From contig JAJDXM010000009.1 in NCBI GenBank assembly GCA_022823225.1, positions 106,826-170,825 of the forward strand: a DNA stretch of 64,000 nucleotides, in the 5' to 3' direction. This document shows positions 1 through 8,818 of the stretch, one piece after another. The notes under the pieces were generated by a model. That model was not told the origin of the DNA and made no database searches. It was given only the letters and a program-made list of their open reading frames with translations. The stretch is from Gemmatimonadota bacterium. Lineage in GTDB: Bacteria > Gemmatimonadota > Gemmatimonadetes > Longimicrobiales > Gaopeijiaceae. Both the position numbers and the translations under genes were made by a program. How positions within the stretch are numbered: position 1 is the stretch's first letter; each line of letters starts with the position of its first letter.

Positions 1-2
1 CC

Positions 3-1895
3 GACGGCGGCGGGCGCCTCACGTTCGGGACCGCGCCGAGGCCGGAGCCGGAGCCCGAAGAGGAAGAGGAGATGCTGGACTCCGATCGGGTCACCCTCGA
101 CATCTGGAACTGGCAGGACCCCTACCTGCAGCCGATGCAGCTGGTCCGGGCCAACCAGGAGCGCAACCGCACCTACACCGCGGTGGCGCATCTCGACATG
201 GGCACGGTGGTCCAGCTCGCCAGCGAGGACCTGCCCAGCGTGCGCTTCGCTCCCGAGGGCGACCAGCCGTACGCCGTGGGCACCACGCCGCTCCCCTATC
301 GCCAGCTGGTGTCCTGGGACGGGACCTACAACGACTTCTACGTCGTGGACATCGCCACCGGCGAGCGCCGCATGGTCGCGGAGATGACCAGGGGCTCGCC
401 GGCCGTCTCCCCGCAGGGCACCTACATGTCCTGGTGGGACGGCGCCGCGCGGCACTGGATGATCGCCCCGATGGCGGGCGGCGATCCGGTGGCCGCGAGC
501 GGGGACGTCCCCCACCCGGTCTGGAACGAGCTGGACGACCGTCCCGACCTGCCGGGTTCCTACGGGATTGCCGGCTGGACCGAGAACGACGAGGCCTTCC
601 TCTTCTACGACCGCTACGACGTGTGGCGCTTTGAGCCCGCCACCGGCGAGACCATCAACCTGACCGGTGGGGCGGGCCGCGACTCGGGCATGCGCCTGCG
701 CTACGCGCGCACCGGCTTCGGCTTCGGACCGGGCGGCAGCGCCGGCATCGAGGAAGGCGAGGCCCTCTGGCAGGCCTTCCACTACAAGACCAAGCAGTCG
801 GGCTTCTACCGCGGCCGCACCGACCGGATGACCATGCCGGAACAGGTCATCATGGCCGACAAGAGCTTCCAGATGCGCGGCAAGGCCGAGGACGCCGAGC
901 GCTGGCTGATCGCCCGGCAGGACTTCCGCGAGTACCCGGACCTGTGGGTCACCGACGGGGAGTTCAACGACATGGTGAAGCTCACCAACGCGAATCCCCA
1001 GCAGGCCGACTACCGCTGGGGCACCGCGGAGATCGCCGAGTGGACATCCAGCGACCGCACCCCGCTGCAGGGCATCCTCATCAAGCCCGACGGATTCGAT
1101 CCCACGCAGAAGTACCCGATGATGGTGTACTTCTACGAGCGCAGCTCGGACGGACTGCACTCCTACCGCTCGCCCGTGCCCGGCGGCTCATCGGTCTCGC
1201 TGTCGTTCTACGCCAGCCGCGGGTACGTGGTCTTCGTCCCGGACATTCCGTACGAGATCGGCTACCCCGGCGAGAGCGCGCTGGACGCCGTCGTGCCCGG
1301 CGTGCTCAGCATCGTCGAGCAGGGCTTCATCGACCCGGACAGGATCGGCGTGCAGGGGCACTCGTGGGGCGGCTACCAGATCGCCTACATGATCACGAAG
1401 ACGAACCTCTTCGCCGCAGCCGAGGCCGGCGCCCCGGTCAGCAACATGACGAGCGCCTATGGAGGCATCCGCTGGCAGTCCGGCATGAGCCGCATGTTCC
1501 AGTACGAGCGCACCCAGAGCCGCATCGGCGGGACGCTGTGGGAGTCGACGGCCGAGTACCTGCACAACTCCCCGGTCTTCTTCGCCGACAAGATCGAGAC
1601 GCCCCTCCTGATGCTGCACAACGACGAGGACGGCGCCGTGCCGTGGTACCAGGGCATCGAGATGTTCGTCGCCATGCGGCGGCTGGGCAAGCCGGTGTGG
1701 ATGCTGAACTACAACGGCCAGGGCCACGGACTCAGCCGCGAGGCCGACCGCAAGGACTGGGGGATCCGCATGCAGCAGTTCTTCGACCACTACCTCATGG
1801 ACGCCCCCGCGCCCGTGTGGATGGAGGAAGGAGTGCCGGCGGTGCTGAAAGGGAAGACGCTGGGCCTGGAGGTGAGGGCGAAGAAGATCTCGTAA
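3..1895 (+). CDS. S9 family prolyl oligopeptidase-like peptidase (5' partial)
   Basis: A serine peptidase of the S9 (prolyl oligopeptidase/acylaminoacyl peptidase) family, probably secreted and acting on oligopeptides. The frame is open to the left edge, so the N-terminus and any signal peptide lie outside the window; an internal ATG at 72 follows a Glu/Pro-rich stretch and is unlikely to be the true start. The N-terminal half is the expected beta-propeller. The C-terminal alpha/beta-hydrolase domain carries the nucleophile in GHSWGG (Ser at 1362), the acid in LHNDEDGAVP (Asp at 1629) and the base in GQGHG (His at 1725), so the catalytic triad looks complete. It converges on the peroxidase gene with a 20-bp gap that holds a hairpin. 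Confidence 0.9.
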   Translation, partial: DGGGRLTFGTAPRPEPEPEEEEEMLDSDRVTLDIWNWQDPYLQPMQLVRANQERNRTYTAVAHLDMGTVVQLASEDLPSVRFAPEGDQPYAVGTTPLPYRQLVSWDGTYNDFYVVDIATGERRMVAEMTRGSPAVSPQGTYMSWWDGAARHWMIAPMAGGDPVAASGDVPHPVWNELDDRPDLPGSYGIAGWTENDEAFLFYDRYDVWRFEPATGETINLTGGAGRDSGMRLRYARTGFGFGPGGSAGIEEGEALWQAFHYKTKQSGFYRGRTDRMTMPEQVIMADKSFQMRGKAEDAERWLIARQDFREYPDLWVTDGEFNDMVKLTNANPQQADYRWGTAEIAEWTSSDRTPLQGILIKPDGFDPTQKYPMMVYFYERSSDGLHSYRSPVPGGSSVSLSFYASRGYVVFVPDIPYEIGYPGESALDAVVPGVLSIVEQGFIDPDRIGVQGHSWGGYQIAYMITKTNLFAAAEAGAPVSNMTSAYGGIRWQSGMSRMFQYERTQSRIGGTLWESTAEYLHNSPVFFADKIETPLLMLHNDEDGAVPWYQGIEMFVAMRRLGKPVWMLNYNGQGHGLSREADRKDWGIRMQQFFDHYLMDAPAPVWMEEGVPAVLKGKTLGLEVRAKKIS

Positions 1896-1917
1896 AGCGG
1901 CCGCTGGAGAGGCCGCT
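1896..1917. terminator. Hairpin between convergent genes
   Basis: Perfect 7-bp inverted repeat AGCGGCC (1896-1902) / GGCCGCT (1911-1917) with an 8-nt loop, filling the gap between the S9 peptidase stop and the opposing peroxidase stop. No clear T-run follows, so bidirectional terminator function is inferred from position and symmetry. Confidence 0.5.
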
Positions 1918-3139
1918 AACTGATTCCGCGAAAGAACGGATTCTGATACCTGCGGTCGTCGATCACCCGGAAATCCGTCAGGGTCATGAGAAACCTCACC
2001 AGCGCGACCTTTTCCTCGTCGGTGAAGCTGAATTGGAAAGGCTCGCCGTGCTCGTCCCGGAGCAGGTGGTGGAGGTTCGGGTGGTCCTGAATGCCGCTGC
2101 TGTAGTGTTCCACGACCTCCAGAAGCGTCCCGAAGCGCCCGTCGTGCATGTACGGGGGCCAGATGGCGATGTTTCGCAGCGACGGAGCCTTGAACTTCCC
2201 TTCGTCCTCCGGGTTGCCCGTCACCTCGCCGATTCCGGCATCCGGGCGTAGTCCGGGACCGAGGCCGTTGTTCGCGGGGGCGCGAGTAACGAACGCCTCG
2301 GATATGTGGCAATTCGCGCAAGCTACGGGACGGGAGCCCGGATCCATGAACAGCGATTTCCCGAGATTCTCCTCGTCGGTGAAGTTGGGAAACGGATCCA
2401 GGGGACTGTCGACCTGCACGCGTCCGCGGTCGTAGTTGGCGCCCGCGGTGACGATACTGCGCTGGAACTGGGCGAGGGCGCGTGCGATCCGGTCCGGCGT
2501 GACCGTGGCGTCGCCGAAGGCATCTTCGAACAGCTCTGGGTAGTAGTGCTTCGATTCGACGATGGACACCAGCCGTTCGAGCGTCAGCCCCATCTCCAAC
2601 GGGTCCTGGATCGGCATGAGCGCCTGCTCCTCCAGCGAAGGCGCGCGCTCGTCCCGGAAGAACCTGTCCGACCGGTAGAAACGGATGTTCAGGAGACTCA
2701 TGGCGGTGCGGCGGGTCGCTCCCCCGACCCCGACGCTGAAGCGCAGTCCGTCCGTAAAGCTCAGGTCGACATCGTGACACGTTGCACAGGCGACGTCCCC
2801 GTTCGAGCTCAGCGACGTATCGTAGAAGAGAACCCGGCCCAGCCTTGCTCCGTAGTTGGTTACCGGATTGTCTGCGGGCATGTTGTCGAGGTCGATCGCG
2901 GCCCTCTGGTGACTGAACTCCGGGGGAAAGCCGTTGGTCCGATAGTGCCTGGGGATCGCGACCCCCGCGTAATCGTAGGGCTCTTCGGGCAGAACGAGTG
3001 ACACCGGGATTTCGGGGAACTCCGGCTCCACCGGATCGGAGCCTCCCTGACAGGCGCCCGCCGCGGTGGCCAGCGCCGCGATGACAATGAAGTGGCGGGG
3101 GTCGGGCCCGGCCAGCGCGGGCCTCTTGTGAGTGTTCAT
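1916..3139 (-). CDS. Di-heme cytochrome c peroxidase (MauG/CcpA family) lipoprotein
   Basis: Predicted periplasmic di-heme peroxidase that would reduce hydrogen peroxide, or oxidise a partner as MauG does. Two CxxCH heme-binding motifs are visible: CATCH at about residue 118 and CANCH at about residue 274, with the usual spacing for the family. The N-terminus (MNTHKRP...) has a hydrophobic segment ending in a lipobox-like AAGAC with Cys30, so the protein is probably lipid-anchored. An ATG six codons upstream (3157) is in frame, but the 3139 start gives the cleaner signal peptide. It ends in TAG at 1916-1918. It diverges from the FmdB-like gene with about 20 bp between starts, so the promoters must overlap. 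Confidence 0.88.
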   Translation of the reverse strand: MNTHKRPALAGPDPRHFIVIAALATAAGACQGGSDPVEPEFPEIPVSLVLPEEPYDYAGVAIPRHYRTNGFPPEFSHQRAAIDLDNMPADNPVTNYGARLGRVLFYDTSLSSNGDVACATCHDVDLSFTDGLRFSVGVGGATRRTAMSLLNIRFYRSDRFFRDERAPSLEEQALMPIQDPLEMGLTLERLVSIVESKHYYPELFEDAFGDATVTPDRIARALAQFQRSIVTAGANYDRGRVQVDSPLDPFPNFTDEENLGKSLFMDPGSRPVACANCHISEAFVTRAPANNGLGPGLRPDAGIGEVTGNPEDEGKFKAPSLRNIAIWPPYMHDGRFGTLLEVVEHYSSGIQDHPNLHHLLRDEHGEPFQFSFTDEEKVALVRFLMTLTDFRVIDDRRYQNPFFRGIS

Positions 3140-3160
3140 CGTCTCGCCTACCTTCATCCG

Positions 3161-3412
3161 ATGCCCATATACGAGTATACGTGCCTCGACTGCGGATGTG
3201 ACTTCGAGCGGCTCGTCCTAGGACGAAGGAAGCCCACCTGCCCGGCCTGCGAGAGCGAGAATCTGGAGCGCCGGATGTCGCTGCCGCGAGTCAAGTCGTC
3301 CGCCACACGGGGAAAGGCGATGCGGGCCGCGAAGCGCCGGGACGCCGCCCAGGCTCGCGACCGGATGCACGAGCGCATCCGGTACGAAGAGAGCCACGAC
3401 CGGCACGGCTGA
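3161..3412 (+). CDS. FmdB-family zinc ribbon protein
   Basis: Small 83-residue protein starting MPIYEYTC, the hallmark N-terminus of the FmdB/CxxC_CxxC_SSSS putative regulatory family. Four cysteines in two pairs (CLDC near residue 8 and CPAC near residue 26) form the zinc ribbon. The C-terminal half is rich in Arg, Lys and His and may contact nucleic acid. The in-frame ATG at 3092 would overlap the divergent peroxidase start, so 3161 is chosen. Function of the family is poorly defined (regulator or metal-binding accessory protein). Confidence 0.85.
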   Translation: MPIYEYTCLDCGCDFERLVLGRRKPTCPACESENLERRMSLPRVKSSATRGKAMRAAKRRDAAQARDRMHERIRYEESHDRHG

Positions 3413-3456
3413 AGGGCGGATCGCTCCTTCCGCATGAGTGAACCCGGCGGGCGCTT

Positions 3457-4938
3457 GTGAGTTCCAACCCCGGCCTGAGCCGGCAACTCGGTCTCCTCGG
3501 CCTCACGGCGACCGGCATCTGCGCGATGCTCGGGGCAGCGATCAACGTCATCCCGATCATGCTGCAGCGGAACGTCCCGGGGATCGGGCCCCACGTGATG
3601 TCCGCATACGTCTTCGCGGCGCTCCCCGCGCTCCTGGCCGCGCTCGCCTACGCCAGCCTGGCCTCCGCCATGCCGCGCGCCGGCGGCAGCTACGTCTACG
3701 TCAGCCGGTCGCTCAGCCCCTACTGGGGATTCGTGGCCAGCTTCTCGCAGTGGTTCGGACTCTCGATCGCGATCGGGGTCGTCTCCTATGTCCTCATCCC
3801 CTTCATCCGGGACATCGCGGACGCCGTCGGCTGGACCGGCACGGCCGAGGCCCTGGACACCGGACCGGTGCGCGTCGGCCTCGCCCTGGGCTTCCTGTGG
3901 GCCTTCGTGCTGGTCAACCTGCGTGGTCTCGGCGCCTACCAGATCACCCTTGTGCCGATGATGTTCCTGATGTTCGCGCTGGGGAGCGTCGTGATCGTGG
4001 CGGGATTCCTGTTCGATCACGCGGACTTCGCGGCGGCGCTGGCCAGCACGGAAGGCCGCGCGGTTCCCCCCGAGCCCGACGTCCCCTTCCGCCTCGGCCC
4101 CTTCCTCGCGGCCTCGGCGCTGCTCTTCTCGTCGTTCATCGGCTTCGACTCGATCGCGCAGGCGGGGGGCGAGGCGCGGCGGCCGGGCCGCAACCTCCCA
4201 CTCGCGACGGGCCTCGCGGTGGTCACGGTGGGCACCTTCTACCTCCTCTTCACGGCGGCCATCTACCACGCGATCCCGTGGCCCTTCGTGGCCGAGGAGG
4301 CACAGCTGCGAGACCTCACCGCGCCGGGCCTCCTCGGATACCTCCTCCCTGCCGGCTGGACGGTGGCGATCGTCGCGGGCGCGGCAATCGCGCTGATCAA
4401 CGACCTCCCCGCGATGCTGCTGGCGGTCTCGCGCCTCATCTTCGCGTGGGGCAATGACGGGATCTTCCCGCGCCGGATGGCGGCGGTGAACGCGCGCTGG
4501 CGCACCCCCCACGCGGCGCTGGTCGCGAGCGGCCTGATGGCGTCGGTGGGCATCGTGGGAAGCCACTTCGCGGGCGACTTCTTCCTCGGGATCGACATCC
4601 TCGTCACGTCGATGCTCGTCAATTTCCTGCTCATGTCGCTGTCGCTGGTCACCCTTGCCTGGCGGAACCCGGAACGCGCGGCCGGCATGAAGGTGCTGCG
4701 TGGCCGCGCGGGCCAGCGGATCGCGGGCGGGGCGGGCATCGCGCTGCTCGGTGTCTTTCTCGTCGTCCACATCCACAAGGACCTGACCGCCGACGTGGGC
4801 GCGTGGTACTTTCACTCCACCTGGGTCTGGCTCGGCGTGATGGCGATCGCGTCGGCGATCTTCTTCCGTGGCGTTGCACGCCTGCGACGAGCCGGAACCG
4901 ACATCCGCACCCTCTTCCGCGAGCTGCCGCGGGGCTGA
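3457..4938 (+). CDS. APC superfamily amino acid permease
   Basis: Inner-membrane amino acid/polyamine/organocation transporter of 493 residues with about 12 hydrophobic segments. Typical motifs are the unwound first helix (GLTATGICAMLGAAINV) and the conserved loop PRAGGSYVYVSRSLSPYWGF. The start is GTG at 3457, reading MSSNPGLSRQ; no better in-frame ATG precedes the first helix. Substrate cannot be told from the sequence. A second, distinct APC permease lies at 10337-11635 on the other strand. Confidence 0.88.
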   Translation: MSSNPGLSRQLGLLGLTATGICAMLGAAINVIPIMLQRNVPGIGPHVMSAYVFAALPALLAALAYASLASAMPRAGGSYVYVSRSLSPYWGFVASFSQWFGLSIAIGVVSYVLIPFIRDIADAVGWTGTAEALDTGPVRVGLALGFLWAFVLVNLRGLGAYQITLVPMMFLMFALGSVVIVAGFLFDHADFAAALASTEGRAVPPEPDVPFRLGPFLAASALLFSSFIGFDSIAQAGGEARRPGRNLPLATGLAVVTVGTFYLLFTAAIYHAIPWPFVAEEAQLRDLTAPGLLGYLLPAGWTVAIVAGAAIALINDLPAMLLAVSRLIFAWGNDGIFPRRMAAVNARWRTPHAALVASGLMASVGIVGSHFAGDFFLGIDILVTSMLVNFLLMSLSLVTLAWRNPERAAGMKVLRGRAGQRIAGGAGIALLGVFLVVHIHKDLTADVGAWYFHSTWVWLGVMAIASAIFFRGVARLRRAGTDIRTLFRELPRG

Positions 4939-5076
4939 GGCCCGGGCGGGCGGGGAGCCCCGCGAAACTCCCGCCACGGCCTCGCCGTACTTATCATCAG
5001 GTCGACGCCGGATGCCGGGACCCCGAAACGGACGACAACGGATGCTCCCCGCCGGACAATCAACATGGAGGAAACG

Positions 5077-6234
5077 ATGTCGGATCCCTACCGGGAAGCC
5101 ACGCGCCACGAACGCACTGGCATGTCCACGCTCGCCAAGGTCTTTCTCGTCGGAGGGGGGCTGGTTGCGACCATCGTTGTCGCTTTGTCCATTTGGGCGA
5201 TCATCGCCTGGCGGGCCGCCATGGACGAGTGGAGCGAGTACTGGGAGGAGGAGCGGATCGAGCTCGTCCGCGAAGCGGAGGCCTTGCGCGAAATGGATCT
5301 CGCGCGTGAAGTGGAGGCCGTGCGCGAAATGGACCTCACGCGTGAAATGGAGGGGCTCGCGCGTGAACTGGAGGAGGCCTTGCGTGAACTGGAAGTCTCC
5401 CGCGAATTGGAGGCCTTTCGCGAAGCGGAAGCCGGTCGTGAGGCGGCGACCAGGCGCGAAACGGAGTTCGCGCGTGCCGAGGTAGCCGAGGCTTCGGCAA
5501 GGCTGGCCGACCTGAGAGCGGAGATCTTGCGCCGGGAGATGGAGGTCGCGGAGGCCGCCGCCAACGCCTCGGCCACCACACCGGCTGCGAATGTGTCGGC
5601 GTCCCGGCGGTCGAGCGCGGACGACCAGGAACCGGTGGCGGAAGAACTCAAGCGCGCGGTTGTGTCGGTGTTGCAGAACGCATTCGACGACCAGGCCTTC
5701 GAACTGAGTCCCGCCGAGTCCGGATTCGGCATCGAGGTCACGCCCCGGGAGGGGTCCGTGAAGCGACTGGGTCTGGACTTCGTTTCCGTGGGCGAACTCC
5801 TGGACAGGGCGGCGCGGGGCGAATCGGTCCTTGCGGGCGTGGATCGAAGCGATGAGGCGCGGCGGGACCGGGAAGACGATGGCTGGGTCCCCGATTGGGT
5901 TCCGGTCTTCCCCAACTCCTACTCCAGTGACAGCTTCGCGGCCACTGTGGACGGCCTGTCCATTGGCGGTGCGGTTTTTGTGGCGGACGCCCGCGGTCAC
6001 GGGATCCTCGATTGGTATAGCCGCACCGCGCAGCGGATGTCCCGCGAGGGAACGGACTTCAAGATCAGGTACACCCGCAACCGGGAGGACCGGGACCAGG
6101 ACCTGCGAAACGATCTGGGGCGCTACGCCATGCTGTGGGACGGGCGCGTCATTTCGGTGTTCGTGATCGAGGACCACCACGGCGACAGCCTCTTCGTCCT
6201 GCTGTACAAGGAGACGGCAGAGGCCGAAGGGTAG
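5077..6234 (+). CDS. Membrane-anchored coiled-coil protein, paralogue of the next gene
   Basis: 385-residue protein of unknown function. An N-terminal cytoplasmic tail (MSDPYREATRHER) is followed by one transmembrane helix (about residues 18-42). About 120 residues of very charged coiled coil come next, built from near-repeats such as REMDLAREVEAV and REMDLTREMEGL. After a Ser/Ala linker there is a C-terminal domain with WVPVFPNSYSSDSF and a later GILDWYSRTAQRM. The start is ATG 5077 because GGAGGA sits 5 nt before it; an ATG at 5065 lies upstream of that site. The following gene has the same N-terminus and C-terminal domain but no coil. TAG stop. Confidence 0.7.
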   Translation: MSDPYREATRHERTGMSTLAKVFLVGGGLVATIVVALSIWAIIAWRAAMDEWSEYWEEERIELVREAEALREMDLAREVEAVREMDLTREMEGLARELEEALRELEVSRELEAFREAEAGREAATRRETEFARAEVAEASARLADLRAEILRREMEVAEAAANASATTPAANVSASRRSSADDQEPVAEELKRAVVSVLQNAFDDQAFELSPAESGFGIEVTPREGSVKRLGLDFVSVGELLDRAARGESVLAGVDRSDEARRDREDDGWVPDWVPVFPNSYSSDSFAATVDGLSIGGAVFVADARGHGILDWYSRTAQRMSREGTDFKIRYTRNREDRDQDLRNDLGRYAMLWDGRVISVFVIEDHHGDSLFVLLYKETAEAEG

Positions 6235-6432
6235 CAGCCGGGGGAATGTGCCGCTGCCGCATTCGGGTAGCGAAGCATCCGGTCCGGATCGCGGTGCTCG
6301 CGGTCCGCGCGCACCTGCGGATCGACGACGGGCGACGGACCAGGCCGGCCCTCGCGGGGTGTCGCCCACATCGTGTAGGTTGAGTGGCGGCCTGACCGAT
6401 CGGCGACACCAACCGTTGCGCGGGAGAGCATG

Positions 6433-7269
6433 ATGTCGGATCTGTACAGCGAAGCCACGCGGCACGACTACATCAAGGTGCCGAGGTACCTGATCTTTCT
6501 CGGGGGTGGACTCGTGGCGGTCCTCTTTGTGGCCATGGGCCTGTGGATGACCGTGACCACCGAGGAGGCGGTGGTGGAGCCGCTCGAGACGGTCGAGGAG
6601 GCGGAATTCAGGCGCATTGCTGCGCGGGTCGCCGCGGTTAGAGCGGTTGCCCCGGATCCTGCGTTGTCGGAACGGCGACCGATCCGGGCCAGGCTGACCC
6701 GGGAGATTGCCAGTGGCCGGGAACTCGCCGAGGCTATCGCCGCGGTGTGGGCCGAGGTCGGATTGGAGGAAGGGGCCAGCGTCCTCGCTGTTGAGGAGAC
6801 CGCTGAATTCGCGCTTGAGATAAAGCCTCCCAACTGGGACCGGTCCACGACGACGAGGCTCTCCAGCGTCGAGCGCTACCTGGAGCAGGCCACCCGTGGA
6901 GAGACGCGTTTTGGAGGAATGGGCCCAGGGCTTCCCGGGTGGGTACCGGCCTATCCCGGTGCGCGCGGTGTCCTCCATAGCAGTCAGGGGTCGGCTTCTA
7001 TTCCGGGCTACTCGGCTTTTGTGGTGGACGCGGGCGCCGAGGAGGTCGTCGACTGGTATCAGCAAGTGGCAGATTTCATGAACCAGCAAGACGCGGATGG
7101 GTCCGCGCAGGCCGCGGGGATGGTGGAGACGGTTCGCATGCAACCGGACGCCGGGGTTCGGGAGCGCTTTGCGATGAAATGGCGGGACCGATTCCTGCTC
7201 CTTGTCGCCACCGAAGACGAACTCGGCAGCAGCCTTTTCATCCTCTTCTTCAGCCGCGGGGACGCATAG
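6433..7269 (+). CDS. Membrane-anchored protein with VPxYPGA-type C-terminal domain
   Basis: 278-residue paralogue of the preceding protein: MSDLYSEATRHDY followed by one transmembrane helix, then a short linker and the same C-terminal domain (GWVPAYPGARGV, later VVDWYQQVADFM). That pattern resembles domains seen in many uncharacterised proteins where a YPGA strand precedes a segment ending in a (V/L)DWYxxx helix; function unknown. Two adjacent ATGs (6430, 6433) follow GGGAGAG; 6433 is chosen by comparison with the paralogue. It lacks the coiled coil. A 195-bp gap separates the two, so they may be transcribed separately. TAG stop. Confidence 0.7.
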   Translation: MSDLYSEATRHDYIKVPRYLIFLGGGLVAVLFVAMGLWMTVTTEEAVVEPLETVEEAEFRRIAARVAAVRAVAPDPALSERRPIRARLTREIASGRELAEAIAAVWAEVGLEEGASVLAVEETAEFALEIKPPNWDRSTTTRLSSVERYLEQATRGETRFGGMGPGLPGWVPAYPGARGVLHSSQGSASIPGYSAFVVDAGAEEVVDWYQQVADFMNQQDADGSAQAAGMVETVRMQPDAGVRERFAMKWRDRFLLLVATEDELGSSLFILFFSRGDA

Positions 7270-7291
7270 GGAGATCGACCCGACGCTTCGG

Positions 7292-8818
7292 ATGTCGACC
7301 GGCCACATGGACGACGAATCCCGCTCCGTGGAAGACCCCCGCACCCCCCTCGCGCCCGGCCTCGATATCTCCCGGATCGTCACCGGGCTCTGGCAGGTGG
7401 CCGACCAGGAGCGGGCCGGGGTGCCGCTGGATCCCGGGGCGGCCGCCGACGCCATGGCCGACTACGCCGACGCCGGCCTCACGACCTTCGACATGGCCGA
7501 CCACTACGGCTCGGCCGAGGTGATCGCGGGGACCTTCGCCGCCGGTCGCAACGACGCGCAGCTTCTCACCAAGTGGGTGCCGGAGCCGGGGCCTGCAAGT
7601 GAGGAGGCCGTGGACGAGGCCGTGGCGCGCGCCCTTGAACGGCTGGGCACCGACCGCATCGACCTCCTGCAGTTCCACGCCTGGAACTATGCCGATCCCA
7701 GCTGGCTGGACTGCCTTTTCATGCTGGCCGAACACCAGGCGGCGGGCCGCATCCGGCATCTGGGGCTGACCAACTGCGACGCGGTACACCTCGACATGGC
7801 CGTGCGTAGCGGCGTGCCCATTGCCTCGAATCAGGTGTGCTTTTCGCTGCTGGACCGGCGGGCCGCCGGGGCGATGACCGAGGTCTGCCGAACCCACGGC
7901 GTCCGGCTTCTCGCGTATGGGACCCTGGCCGGCGGCTTCCTGAGCGAGCGCTGGCTGGGGCGTGCCGAGCCTCCGATCGACGAATCGCTGACCTGGTCGC
8001 AGATGAAGTACCGCCGCTTCATCGACCAGGCAGGGGGGTGGGAGCGCCTTCAGGGGTTGCTGCGCGTGATGGACGGCGTGGCGCGGCGCACCCGGATGAC
8101 CGGCGACCCTAACGTTACGTCAGGGTTGGATGGCGCGCCGACGGGCGTGTCGATCGCCAACGTGGCCTGCCGCTACGTCCTGGAGCACCCGGCGGTGGCC
8201 GGGATCATCGTCGGAGCACGCCTTGGCGAATCCAGCCACATTGGCGACAACCTCAATGTCTTTCGCTTTTCGCTGGACGACGACGCCCGGCGCGAACTGG
8301 ACGCCGCCTGCGCCGAGCTCGACCCGATCGGCGGCGACTGCGGCGACGAGTACCGGCGACCCCCCTACCTCACCGCCTCCGGCGACCTCAGCGACCACCT
8401 CACCACGCTCCCACCACCCTACCCGGTGCACCGCTGCGGCGCTGGCGAGCATGTCTCCACCGGCACGCCCTGGGAAGCGCTGGCGGGGTTCAGCCGCGCG
8501 GTGCGAAGGGGCGGCCGCATTTACGTCGCGGGCACCACGGCTTCGCATGGCGACCGCCTGATCGGGGGACGCGACCCTGCCGCGCAGACGCACTTCATCA
8601 TCGACAAGATCGAGGGAGCGCTGCAGTCCCTCTGCGCGACCCTGCAGGACGTGGTGCGCACGCGCGTGTACATCCGCAACGGGGTCGACTGGGAGAGTGT
8701 CGCGCGTGCCCACGGGGCGCGCTTCGCCGGGATCCGGCCCGCCAACACCACGGTGCATGCGGATACCGTGGGTGAGGACCTGCTGGTCGAGATCGAGGCC
8801 GACGCGGAGGTGTCGTGA
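7292..8818 (+). CDS. Aldo/keto reductase fused to a RidA/YjgF domain
   Basis: 508-residue two-domain enzyme. Residues about 15-330 are an NADPH-dependent aldo/keto reductase barrel with the catalytic tetrad visible: Asp and Tyr in DMADHYG, Lys in LLTKW, His in LQFHAW. Residues about 385-505 form a RidA-type domain (IYVAGTT..., RTRVYIRN, then GIRPANTTVHAD), the family that deaminates reactive enamines/imines. A short Pro-rich linker joins them. An upstream in-frame ATG (7202) overlaps the previous gene, so 7292 is taken; 7307 is also possible. Its TGA overlaps the GTG of the HAD gene, so the two are translationally coupled. Confidence 0.85.
   Translation: MSTGHMDDESRSVEDPRTPLAPGLDISRIVTGLWQVADQERAGVPLDPGAAADAMADYADAGLTTFDMADHYGSAEVIAGTFAAGRNDAQLLTKWVPEPGPASEEAVDEAVARALERLGTDRIDLLQFHAWNYADPSWLDCLFMLAEHQAAGRIRHLGLTNCDAVHLDMAVRSGVPIASNQVCFSLLDRRAAGAMTEVCRTHGVRLLAYGTLAGGFLSERWLGRAEPPIDESLTWSQMKYRRFIDQAGGWERLQGLLRVMDGVARRTRMTGDPNVTSGLDGAPTGVSIANVACRYVLEHPAVAGIIVGARLGESSHIGDNLNVFRFSLDDDARRELDAACAELDPIGGDCGDEYRRPPYLTASGDLSDHLTTLPPPYPVHRCGAGEHVSTGTPWEALAGFSRAVRRGGRIYVAGTTASHGDRLIGGRDPAAQTHFIIDKIEGALQSLCATLQDVVRTRVYIRNGVDWESVARAHGARFAGIRPANTTVHADTVGEDLLVEIEADAEVS

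Noticed and set aside
5250..5520. Coiled-coil DNA repeats as a CRISPR or VNTR regulatory element
   Set aside because: The units keep the reading frame and encode heptad-like charged helices, so they are explained as protein repeats.
3154..7455. 1433-residue minus-strand open frame
   Set aside because: Antisense shadow of the permease and paired membrane-protein genes; composition is His/Arg/Pro-rich without domains, an effect of high GC in the antisense frame.
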